Of a stretch of DNA of 64,000 nucleotides, positions 45,942 through 56,581 are shown piece after piece; the stretch's first letter is position 1; each line of letters begins with the position of its first letter. This DNA comes from Diphasiastrum complanatum. Its lineage: Eukaryota > Streptophyta > Lycopodiopsida > Lycopodiales > Lycopodiaceae. The stretch is from the NCBI GenBank assembly GCA_029204225.1, contig CM055092.1, positions 61,057,302 through 61,121,301 of the forward strand, written 5' to 3'. Below the pieces are notes generated by a model, which saw nothing but the letters and a program-made list of their open reading frames with translations, did not search any database and was not told the DNA's origin. The translations under genes and the position numbers were made by a program.

Positions 45942-46148
45942 GCAAATATTGTCCATTGTAGCGTGGTGCTTGGGTAGAGTGATTGACTGTGATCAGTATG
46001 GTGCAAGTTTGAATTTTAGTTGTTGTGTAGTGACATTGTAAGGAGCTTGCTCTGATTTTGGCGTTGCCTAGATGGTGTGGCTAGGCTATATATATTGTGT
46101 ATAGTCCACTAGTGGCGTAACTCTATCAAAAAGAAAAAGGCAAATATT
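45942..46148 (+). mobile_element. tRNA-derived SINE with target-site duplication
   Basis: Body at about 45951-46139. It starts with a tRNA-like head: an A-box-like stretch (TAGCGTGGTGCTTGGGTAGAGTG) and, about 35 bp on, a B-box-like AAGTTTGAATTTTAG that corresponds to GGTTCGAANCC. An unrelated body follows, with an A-rich end (TCAAAAAGAAAAAG). GCAAATATT flanks it on both sides (45942-45950 and 46140-46148), a direct 9-bp duplication as expected for LINE-mediated insertion. The head is too diverged to be a functional tRNA gene. Confidence 0.8.
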
Positions 46149-46649
46149 TGAAATTATTGTTTTAGCCTCTACCTATCTTGCTATGATAATAAACATAGAG
46201 CTTTGATATTCTAGTTAATGGTTATGAGGGATTTGATATGATTCTAATTTCAATAATAGTTGTAATGATTAATAATGTGCTTGGAGGCTAGGGTGAGTGT
46301 TTTAGGACATGAAAGTCTATGTTTGGATATAGGAGGTGAGAATTGCCAAAATACACAACATAGGGTGACATGGTACATGCCTAATAGATTTTCCCTCCAT
46401 TTATTCTATGATTAAGTTTTTGTGAGATATTTATTGATTGTCCTTTTTTTACTTGGTAGTTATGCTATTCTCCATAGGTGGTTAAATGCATGCCATAGTT
46501 AGGAGTCTAACAATAGATGGCATTATGATTTTGATAGCTTGAGTAATTGATTCATTTGTGTTTAGATTTTTATTTGATTGGGTTGGATTTTTCTATTTCA
46601 TGTTGTTGTCTAGTGCAATCATTATAGTGACATCATAATGATGGTAGTG
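46149..46649. other. No gene seen
   Basis: AT-rich; no domain recognised. Confidence 0.3.
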
Positions 46650-47930
46650 ACATAGCACCTCTTGATTTCATTTGACTCCATCCTAACATTCCAAATAGCG
46701 TAATTTGTAGAATTCAATCTCTCATTGGCTTCTAGAAGGTATGTTTCAATAGATCCCATCTTACTAGTGATTTCTATTGACAAGAGATAGATTTGATTAA
46801 CTTTGAAACTCACAAAGGTCGCACACTTGTAGTGTTTCACTCAAATTAGATTTTTAATTGCCAATTTTTCACTCTATTGACTACACTTCAGAAAATCAAT
46901 GAACACAAAGTAGATTGAACTTCTTGATCCTCCCTAAGTTCTTTTCCAAAATTTTCCCACTAGAAACTTACTTGAAATGCACAAAGATTCAAGTAGCAAG
47001 ATCCCCTTGATCTTGATTCAAAAGAACTTTTTGGAAGGATCCTACAAAACAATGCTCAGAAAAATCGAAATTGATTGGTCTCACTTTGTCTTGATTACCT
47101 CAAATTTGACTTCTAGCCCTCTCTTGGACTTCTAGTCACAGTTCTTACAATCTCTCACAAACATGAAATGTAGATTAGATGAGATTCTATCAATGACATC
47201 AAATCCTATCAATTTTGGCTATTTTTGGACAAAAAACATGACTAAATTTCCCTCACAGTTTTTGATATACTTTCAAGACCTGTAAAACAAGTTTAGAGGA
47301 CTTGATTTCAGCCTAGATTAATTAGATCTCATGACCCTATGTCAAATCTAATCAATAGCACTCAATCTTGGCAGCTTATCCTAAGATTTTCACCAAAAAT
47401 TACATCAAAAGCTCACAAATTGAATTTCTTTGGATCAAATGAATACCATGCATTAAATGCAAGTTCATAGGTTTCCACACATGTGAAAAGTACATATTTG
47501 GATCCCTACCAAGTTTGGGATCAAATCCCCTCACCAAAATCAAGATTCTAGATTGCCCTCTCAATACTAGTTTTTGGCACCAGAACTTGCTAAAAATGGA
47601 TTTGCTTTTGATCAATGGTTAATGCTCTTGTACTTGGCTTTGATACCATGTGAAAGTATTATACTTTTAGACCATAAACAGATCTACAAAAGATTCACAA
47701 GAGTGATTGGATGCTTGTTTAACAATCTATCAAAAAACTAGACACAAAAAAGTTGATCTAGATTGGCAATTTGACAAACAACAAGCATTAGCCCTCTCAA
47801 TGTGCCCCTCCTTTCCATTGAAACCACCCATAAGTAAGGCATTGAAATATATGCTCAAATGCACATATTCAATACGACTTTTGAATTATAAATTTTTGGA
47901 TGCATTCTAGTTTTCTTAATGATGTATGCT
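46650..47930 (-). mobile_element. Ty1/copia family G, 5' end (LTR, leader, gag start)
   Basis: On the minus strand the LTR end ...AATACTTTCACA is followed by the primer site TGGTATCAAAGC (about 47638-47649). A leader of about 0.9 kb collinear with 60310-60690 comes next, then gag from ATG 46759: MGSIETYLLEANERLNSTNYAIWNVRME. Gag is cut about 35 residues in, and everything else of the element is missing. The 5' LTR extends right to about 47930, with an uncertain start. Confidence 0.75.
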
Positions 47931-48479
47931 CACTTCCAATGGGTCTATGTAATGACATCCAAGGCAACCTTTATGGTCAAGATTTAAAGGCAGCCATGAA
48001 GTTTAGTGGGACTAGCCTAGAAATCCGGGCGAGCCTAGAACGGAGGAATCGAGCCGTGCACTAGCAATTTTCTTTTACAAGTTTTTTCGAGGCCTACATA
48101 ACCATAACCTTAGTGGTGGTGACATCATAATCATAACAATGGTACTAATGTCCTTGTTCTTACATAATTATTATGGGCAACCTTCATGGATTAGTACTAA
48201 CCTCCTTCGTAGTTACATCATCACACAAAAAACAAAACGTTATTAGCCACTTGTGATTTTCCTTCATAAAAAGAGGACGCTTAATATGCCATTTTGCGCT
48301 TCGGATCATGCTTAGTAGTGAGGTTGAAGGGCGCACTTCGCTACTGAAACTCACAGGCGTGTTGAGGAAAGCCAAAGCCTGAGAATCATCGACAGCATGG
48401 CAAGTTCCAGAGCTGGCAAACCCACTGCAGGTGCCGCAGGAGTCCTCATGGTCGGATGACTTCCTGAACCCACATCGCA
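47931..48479. other. No gene assigned; GC-richer right half
   Basis: 48000-48060 contains GAGCCTAGAA and GCCTAGAAATCCGGGCGAG-like words. 48260-48480 has more balanced composition and is open on the minus strand (48184-48480) and partly on the plus strand. I cannot tell whether it is part of a host gene. Confidence 0.3.
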
Positions 48480-48715
48480 AGATAGATCAGACTGATCTAA
48501 GAAATCAAAGGCCAACTACAGGTCGCAGCAATCAAACTCTCAGAAATCAAAGCAATCAGCCAACCACACATCGTAGCAATCAAACTCGTAGAGATCAGAG
48601 CAATCAAGCAGCCAGAGATGCAAGCAATTAAACTCTCAGAAATCATAGCTATCAGCCAGCTCCAATAGCAGCAATCAAACTCTAATAATTCAGAGCAATT
48701 GGCGAGATACCCATC
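48480..48715 (+). repeat. 48-bp tandem repeat that reads as 16-residue units
   Basis: About four units, each with AGCAATCAAACTC followed by (C/G)(A/T)AGA(A/G)ATCA(A/G)AGCAATCA(G/A). In the plus frame open from 48383 to 48631 it reads as a 16-residue unit close to RSNQTLRNQSNQPTTH. A stop ends the frame within the third unit although the repeat goes on. It may be a decayed gene for a low-complexity Asn/Gln/Arg protein, or a minisatellite whose period is a multiple of three by chance. Confidence 0.65.
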
Positions 48716-49086
48716 GACCTCCTGCTACTCGTGATTTTACAACCAGCAACGGTGGATCAGATGCTGGTCTACAAAAGAATATAAAATGGAGGAACCCAAG
48801 CACAAGATTGAGACAACATAGCTTCAATAAGATCTGGCTTCCTGGAAACAAAATTAGACTAGCAGTACAAAAACCAAGTAGTATCCGGTAGTAATAACAA
48901 AGAAAGACAAGAGTAAGATGATAACTCTCCGCTTATGGCATCCTCCTGTTACCATTCCACTTTCTTTGTCTAGGACGAGAACGAGAACGATAGCCTTTGA
49001 TCATGAGAGAATGGAAAGGACGGGCAGAGCAGAACAGATAAAAATATTGAAGGGCAATGGAGGGAGGGAGAGTGGCTAATAACGCC
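48716..49086. other. No gene seen
   Basis: No recognisable reading frame. AGGACGAGAACGAGAACGAT near 48972 is a short simple repeat. Confidence 0.3.
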
Positions 49087-49179
49087 ACATTTAGGGCCCT
49101 GAGGGCCCCAAATGAAATTGAGGCTCACCCTCCCGGGCTCGCCTAAATTTCATTTAGGGCCCCCCACTGCCCTAAATGT
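49087..49179. repeat. GC-rich foldback, 38-39 bp arms
   Basis: Left arm 49087-49124 and right arm 49141-49179 are inverted copies with a few mismatches and one gap. Each carries ATTTAGGGC, GGGCCC and AAATGAAATT. The loop (49125-49140) contains CCCGGG. The local GC content stands out from the AT-rich flanks. It could be a small foldback transposon or the remains of one. Confidence 0.75.
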
Positions 49180-51051
<1,872 letters not shown>

Positions 51052-51108
51052 AGCTTTGAATGACAAGAGCAAAACTTTGTTAGATTTGACAGTTCATTGG
51101 ATGAATGA

Positions 51109-51456
51109 TGTTCCCTACTTGTCATTGAACGATACTGGAGACGTTTTGATCTGAGAGAGGATGAGATCTTATCAATTCTATCCAATATGATTAGAGAGTT
51201 CTCAGATCTCGTAGATTTTGAAGCCGATGACCTGAAGGCCGGTACTGCCTATAATGATGCCGCTAATTGGCTCAGTGGCAGGGACGCACTGGAGTCAATG
51301 ATGTCTGAAAGTAGGGCATATGAGGCTGATATGCCTAGCCTAGTGAGGAGGAATTCCTTAAATTCCAGATTAGATACTGTTAGAATCCCCAATGTCATGC
51401 CGGTCATTGCTAAAGCACAAACAAGTGACGAACGCTACGTTACCACCCAACCATAG
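51109..51456 (+). CDS. Unrecognised exon-like open frame
   Basis: Open from 51109 (after a stop at 51106-51108) to a stop at 51454-51456, 115 codons. The protein looks genuine: ERYWRRFDLREDEILSILSNMIREFSDLVDFEADDLKAG, then YNDAANWLSGRDALESMMSES and a basic SLVRRNSLNSRLDTVRIPNVMP. It has amphipathic helices, balanced composition, and an R-R-x-S context typical of phosphorylation sites. It is not a retroelement domain that I know. It ends at or just inside the LTR fragment of the minus-strand chromovirus, so the element may have inserted into a gene, or the last codons may be LTR. The function is unknown, and a real start or splice site could not be fixed. Confidence 0.45.
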   Translation, partial: CSLLVIERYWRRFDLREDEILSILSNMIREFSDLVDFEADDLKAGTAYNDAANWLSGRDALESMMSESRAYEADMPSLVRRNSLNSRLDTVRIPNVMPVIAKAQTSDERYVTTQP

Positions 51457-51608
51457 ACACCATACCACCATGCCTTACCCTCGACCCTCACCTACCCACC
51501 ATTGACACGTGGCACCCAACAGACCTATAGCTCCAGATCAGCGTTCCGTCCCATAACTGAGACCGTCACCTCAAGTTTCTTGTTGCGTACCCTTATGGGT
51601 ATGTAACA
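51457..51608 (-). mobile_element. 3' LTR fragment of the chromovirus
   Basis: Minus-strand TGTTACATACCCATAAGGG at 51608 follows the polypurine tract AAAGGAGGAGGGAA (51609-51622). The LTR can be followed for about 150 bp before it meets the exon-like stretch. The matching 5' LTR was not found to the right of gag. Confidence 0.7.
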
Positions 51609-51620
51609 TTCCCTCCTCCT

Positions 51621-52247
51621 TTAAGAGTCTCCTCCTAATGGGAGCAAGCCCGAGAAGTTCAGTCTTAAATAGTCTTCTCTTTCCCAAGTGTCCTCGTCAT
51701 CTGCCATGCCTTTCCAACGTACAAGAAATTCAGAAACCAAACGGTTTCTCAATTGGTGACGACAAACGTCAACAAATTTTTTAGGTACATTAGGAACGAA
51801 GGTAGACAGATCCTCAAGCTCAACTAGTTCACCTTCCAGAATTAGGGAATCCTTCCTACTAAGTCGTTCTTTTAAACGAATTTCATGGAAAACAGGACGA
51901 ACCCCAACCCCAATCGGAAGATCTAGCTGATACGCGATCGGGTTGATTTTCTTTACAACCTTATAAGGTCCGCTATATCGAGGAGATAGCTTATGGCATT
52001 TTCCCGTTTGGAGTACCTTCGAATCCTTAGGGATTTTAAGATACACCCAGGTTCCGACCTCAATATCCCGAGGTGAACGACCGCGATTAGCATAAAACTG
52101 AGCTCTATCCTGAGCGGTTTTCATGCTTTCCTTGGCCACTAGCATCATTTTTTGCATATCTTGCAAGAAATTTACTGCAGCTTGCACCTTGAGACCTTTG
52201 AGACCGACCGAAACTGGAGAACGCGGCTGAAAGCCATACATCAGCAT
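51621..52247 (-). pseudogene. Chromovirus integrase C-terminus with chromodomain
   Basis: From 52247 the frame reads MLMYGFQPRSPVSVG, then DRAQFYANRGRSPRDIEVGTWVYLKI and LSPRYSGPYKVVKKINPIAYQLDLP (the GPY/F module). It ends with VSEFLVRWKGMADDEDTWER. This last part is a chromodomain, whose W-x-G and D/E-x-T-W-E residues are kept. Chromodomains on integrase steer chromovirus insertion to particular chromatin. This stretch is open to its natural stop, just before the polypurine tract. Confidence 0.93.
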
Positions 52248-52950
52248 AAAAGGACTGAATCCGTGGCAGAATGCTTAGCACTATTGTGCGCAAACTCAAC
52301 CAAAGGGAGATACTTTTCCCAGTCAGACTGTCGGTGAGAAATGTATGCTCTAAGCATATCCTCCAACGTCTGGTTGACTCATACAGTCTGCCCATCGGAT
52401 TCTGGGTGATCCGAAGAACTAAGACTAAGGGTTGTTTCAAGTTTTTCAAAAACTGCTTGCCAAAACTTGCCAGTGAACTTGGAGTCACGATCACTAACAA
52501 TATCATTCGGCAAACCATACAATCTGAACAACTTTTCAATGAAAAGCTGGGCTAGTTTAAATGCCTTGACAATTAATTTAGTTGGTATAAATTGCGCCAT
52601 CTTGGTTAGCCTGTCAACCACCACCCAAATGGCATCGTGATCACTCCGGGTTTTAGGGAGTCGAACCACAAAATCCATTGAAATACTTTTCCATTTCTTA
52701 TTGGGAATTTCCAAGGGATGTAAAAGACCCGCAACTTTGAGTCGTTCCGCTTTGTTTTGTTGGCATTGCTCACAACTTTGAATGTATGCCTCCACATGAC
52801 CTTTCATCTTAGGCCAGTAGAAATTCTGCCTAACAAGGTCAAGTGTCCTCTGTATGCCTGGGTGACCAGCACAAGGGTTCTCATGACACTGCTACGGGAT
52901 TTGGGCCCGCAAGTCTTCCCTATCCGGCACACAAACCTTTCCCTTTTGGA
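52248..52950 (-). pseudogene. Chromovirus integrase zinc domain and core
   Basis: On the minus strand, after a broken start, HENPCAGHPGIQRTLDLVRQNFYWPKM and SCEQCQQNK form the H-H-C-C zinc domain. The core has WKSISMDFVVRLPKTRSDHDA (first Asp) and LYGLPNDIVSDRDSKFTGKFW (second Asp), then SSSDHPESDGQTV followed by a stop. The third catalytic residue, Glu of the usual DGQTE, is changed to Val, and the next codon is a stop. After the stop the frame resumes with VNQTLEDMLRAY. It would be inactive even if read through. Confidence 0.93.
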
Positions 52951-54106
52951 AAATTAGGTCATTCCTTATGGAATAGTCTTCAAGTAACTTATCATTACGG
53001 GATTGCTTGGGAGGGATCCTGCATCCCAAGGTCATCACTAGATCTAAAATTTCTTGTCGGGACATCTAGCCAGATGCAACCAAAAAACCTATCGGTTCGA
53101 CAAAGATCCCGTAGTGAAAGATACAAATCAGATGGGATCTCAGCAAAGCATAACTAATTAATCTCTCCAATCCGGCGAAGGTCCTTAGCATCACAAATAT
53201 AATTAAGGGATTGGTGATCAGTCATTACCGTAAATCTGGCACCATAAAGATAATGCCTCCAGATTTTTAACGTGTGAATGACTGCAAAAAGCTCCTTCTC
53301 CTAAGTAGAATACCTAGTTTGAGCAGGATCCAGCTTCTTGCTTTCAAAAGCAACTGGTCTACCGTCCTGATAAAGGACCGCTCCAACAGCAAAGTCGCTA
53401 GCATCCGTATCAACCACAAAGGGCCGATTAGGATCGACAATGTGTAAAATTGGAGCCGTAGAAACACAGTGCTTGAGAGTCTCAAAACTCTCATTCATTT
53501 CATCCGTCCACGTTATCAATGGACTTTTTCTGCCGCTACATTTTTTCTTCACCCCCTTAAGAACGTTCGTCAAGGGCAATGCTATTAGGGCATAGTCCAA
53601 AATGAACCTGTGAAAGAGTCCTGTGAAGCCCAAAAAGGATTTCACATCACGAATTGTCAAAGGTCTCGGCCATTCTCGCACCTTACGGACTTTGTCATAA
53701 TCAATTTCAAGACCTTTATCCGATATGACATGGCCCAGGTATTTGAGTTTAGTTTGAAAGAACTCACATTTCGACTCCTTATCATAGAGCTTTTCTTGCC
53801 TTAGAAGATCTAAGACAATACGAAGATGCTCTTCATGCTCCTCAAGGGTCCGACTGTAAATTAATATGTCGTCCAAATACACCACCACAAACTTTCCTAA
53901 ATATGGATGAAGAATATCATTCATCATCTGCTGGAAAGTGGCAAGAGTCCGAAAGGTAACACCAAAAACTCATAATGGCCATATCTGGATCGAAATCCAA
54001 TCTTAGGAACATCTTCGTTTCTAATCCTTATCTGATGGTAACTTGATCTAAGATCAATCTTGGAGAAATATTTAGCCTCATTTAGACGATCCATAAGATC
54101 ATCCAT
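52951..54106 (-). pseudogene. Chromovirus reverse transcriptase and RNase H
   Basis: From 54106 down: [50 protein letters not shown], then a small deletion. From 53927 the frame gives [25 protein letters not shown] with YLDD intact, LGHVISDKGLEIDYDKVRKVREWP and SFLGFTGLFHRFI. RNase H has VDTDASDFAVGAVLYQDG, FESKKLDPAQTRYS, a stop, EKELFAVIHTLKIWRHYLYGARFTVMTDHQSLNYI and DAKDL. It then jumps to the integrase linker, missing the last RNase H part. Confidence 0.93.
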
Positions 54107-54144
54107 CCTAGGTAAGGGATATCTGTTCTTGATGGTTAAATCAT

Positions 54145-54590
54145 TTAATTTAAAAATTCACCACACAAACGTGTGCCACCATCCTTTTTACTTACTAAAA
54201 GGATTGGTGCTCCCCAAGGGGACTTACTAGGCCGTATATGGCCCATCCTAAGGAGTTCTTGTAACTGCTTAGAAATTTCATCCTCTTCCTTGATGCTAAC
54301 CCTGTATGGAAAAAGAGATACAGGTTGGCTTCCAGGAAGCAACTCTATCTGATGGTCAGCACTCCTTTGGGGAGATAGGCCATCAGGGAGTTTATCAGGA
54401 AAGACATTGCTATTATCTTGCCTAAGTTTGTTAAATATTATCCCTTCAGGTGAATTAGCACTTAAGGGATTATTTACAGGCACATTCAAAGGCAAATGCG
54501 ATAAATCAATATTTAGACTCTGGATTGCATGGTCATCCACATAAATTTCATCTTTCAAAAAACAAAGAAAATGTAACTTTAACAGGATAG
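54145..54590 (-). pseudogene. Chromovirus protease end and RT entry
   Basis: The frame starts after the catalytic part of protease (KDEIYVDDHAIQSLNIDL). It covers FPDKLPDGLSPQRSADHQIELLPGSQPVSLFPYRVS and the reverse transcriptase entry QLQELLRMGHIRPSKSPWGAPILLVSKKDGGTRLC. The retropepsin active site and gag zinc knuckle are missing between here and 54660, so an internal deletion is inferred. Confidence 0.85.
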
Positions 54591-54659
54591 GATCGACAAA
54601 TTTTCTTGGAATTAGGCATCTAACGACCTAGTACCCATCTGCACGGTGGCAAAATGCCG

Positions 54660-55115
54660 CCAATGCTCAAAATCATCCAACATCGGAAGAAAAGCCGTTT
54701 TAAAGGCTTCTTGAAAGGCATCCCATGTAGAAGGGGCAGTTGCCCTCTCCTTTAGATCCTACCACCATGTAAACGCCTTACCACGTAAAAACATGAGAGC
54801 AGAAGCAATCTTCGTACTATCAAGCACATCGTGCATGGAAAAATGACTATTCCATCGATCTAGCCACCACAATACCACATCAGGAAGCCGGTCTTTCTTT
54901 TCACCTGAAAAGAATTCCAGATTAAACATTGGATAAACACCAACGGACCGCGAGTGCGTCGAAGAACGCCACTCTTGCTCGGCCGCGACATGCTTGGCCT
55001 GCATTTCTAAAATTTGATTTTGCAGCATATTTAGGGCCTGAACAAGATGGTTAGTATCTACATCAGGAGGAGGTGGTGAAGACGGTCCTTCACCCGAGAA
55101 CATAACAGGGTCCAT
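54660..55115 (-). pseudogene. Chromovirus gag N-terminal half
   Basis: ATG at 55115 starts MDPVMFSGEGPSSPPPPDVD, then a short coiled coil (VQALNMLQNQILEMQAKHVAAEQEW). The capsid entry follows: FNLEFFSGEKKDRLPDVVLWWLDRWNSHF and ASALMFLRGKAFTWW, a stop, then WDAFQEAFKTAFLP. The second half of gag is deleted. The order gag-(deletion)-RT-RNase H-IN-chromodomain matches a plant chromovirus. Confidence 0.85.
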
Positions 55116-55500
55116 GGCACACTAAGGAAGAAGGCAAAGAAAAAACTGCAAGGGCTTCGCAACAAAAGGACTTAGAGAACTTGAGACCACTACTCAAGGA
55201 GACCAAGCCACAAAAAGCACCTCAATGATGGAAATGGAGCCTATAACCCCCCATCCCACCTCTTCTCCTTCTAAAAAAAGCCACATCTTTTTATATCAAA
55301 TATTCAATTTTGGTTGTTCAGAATAATTTGATAAGAAACGGTGAGCTTTGGCTCCTCTTATGCTTGGTTTGCGAAGGATGTTTCCCGTTTTGCCTAAAAG
55401 CTTCTCATCCTTTTGTATTTTAGCATGTCCCTTATGAATACTTGCTTTTGACAAAACTTTCTCTAATCGAGCTATTGCTTGTTTGGATGATGACTCTCGC
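55116..55500. other. Upstream of chromovirus gag; no LTR found
   Basis: Expected place for the leader, primer site and 5' LTR of the chromovirus. None was recognised, so the element is probably 5' truncated. Confidence 0.4.
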
Positions 55501-55788
55501 TTAGTATTTCAAGCAAACAAAATATGAAGGTAGATACTTTTCTATGATCCTTACCTCACCATGAAGTGTGTAAATATGAACATTTTTAAGAGGAATTGAT
55601 GGCACTGGTTTCCGATTTGGGTCTTCTATATCCCTTGAAACTCCTATGCTCTTCAACATGTTTTTTGTAGTTTTCATGCAACATAGGCATGGATGTTTCA
55701 AATTTGCTCCATGAGAGACATTGAACATGCACTTGGTATCGAATCCCTCTGCTCCAACTTTCCACGACCAGGTACAACCCTTCAACAA
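55501..55788 (-). CDS. Unrecognised cysteine-containing open frame
   Basis: A 95-residue frame with plausible composition: FNVSHGANLKHPCLCCMKTTKN (a CxxC-like CLCC pair) and later PLKNVHIYTLHGEVRIIEKYL. It resembles a small zinc-binding segment followed by a helix, but I cannot assign it to a family. It may be a fragment of a DNA transposon protein or of the small-LTR element to its right. A start, a function and expression are all unsupported. Confidence 0.3.
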   Translation of the reverse strand: MLKGCTWSWKVGAEGFDTKCMFNVSHGANLKHPCLCCMKTTKNMLKSIGVSRDIEDPNRKPVPSIPLKNVHIYTLHGEVRIIEKYLPSYFVCLKY

Positions 55789-56339
55789 CAGCTTCTCACT
55801 AGTAGGGCACCCAGCCTCGTGCTTTTACAGTACCAAAAATCGCTTTATATAGCCAAGGATCCACAGTTTTCCACTATAAAATCCTAGGTCACATAGAAGA
55901 ATAGGTTTTTGGGCATTTGTCAATCTTTCTCTAAGAGTTTTCTTCCAGCTCTCCACCACACTGAGGTCGCCCTCCTGTAATCTGAATACAGTGATTTGCC
56001 TCACTTCCAATGATCTGAAAATGATGCAAGTAGTGTTGTTGCTACTTCACACACTCTCACTATAGCTTAAGCTGCAAAATGCTCAAATGCTCACCAGATT
56101 GACCCCAGTCAGTTGCCAATGGCTTCCCCACTGTATTTGCCTCCTTATCCTCTGAATAAACTCATCAAAGAGTGTTCAAGCGCTTCCTACCATGTTTCAA
56201 TGCCTACAATCTGCTCAAGAGACTATTCTCATCAACGCTGTAAGTTTTCTTGCATTCACCTCCTGTGAAGGACTAACTCACCTCAGTACGGAGCCAGTGA
56301 CAAGCCGAACCCAGTAGTCAGGCACTCAGGATCAGAGGA
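55789..56339 (-). pseudogene. Internal start of the small-LTR element
   Basis: Directly downstream of a primer-binding site on the minus strand. A frame at about 56010-55825 reads LEVRQITVFRLQEGDLSVVESWKKTLRERLTNAQ, which may be part of a gag-like protein, but no diagnostic motif is present. Confidence 0.35.
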
Positions 56340-56581
56340 GCTCTGATACCATGTCAAGAATCTGATAAGCACTCACAATCATTCATCATAAGCAATCACC
56401 ATAAGGAGGAGTAAGAGCACACAATCACTGTAGATCACACTAACTGAAAGAGAGTACAATGAACCTTGAATATATATATATAGATAGAAAACTAGTAGTT
56501 GACTATAGACTAGCCTACAACTATTTACAGTTGGTAACAATAAATTGTAAACAGTAACAAGTTTATCATTGGTTTCTAACA
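56340..56581 (-). mobile_element. Small 5' LTR (230 bp) with primer-binding site
   Basis: Minus-strand LTR from TGTTAGAAACC at 56581 to ...GATTCTTGACA at 56352, immediately followed by TGGTATCAGAGC (56340-56351), the initiator tRNA-Met site. A TATATATATA stretch lies near 56470-56480. The ends TG...CA are clean. Its partner 3' LTR was not found. Confidence 0.85.

Noticed and set aside
45951-46020. Possible tRNA gene
   Set aside because: A- and B-box-like motifs are present, but the cloverleaf is badly diverged and target-site duplications flank a longer unit, so it is called a SINE.
51988-52555. Additional frames on both strands in the chromovirus
   Set aside because: They are alternative frames of the integrase and chromodomain region and carry no motifs of their own.
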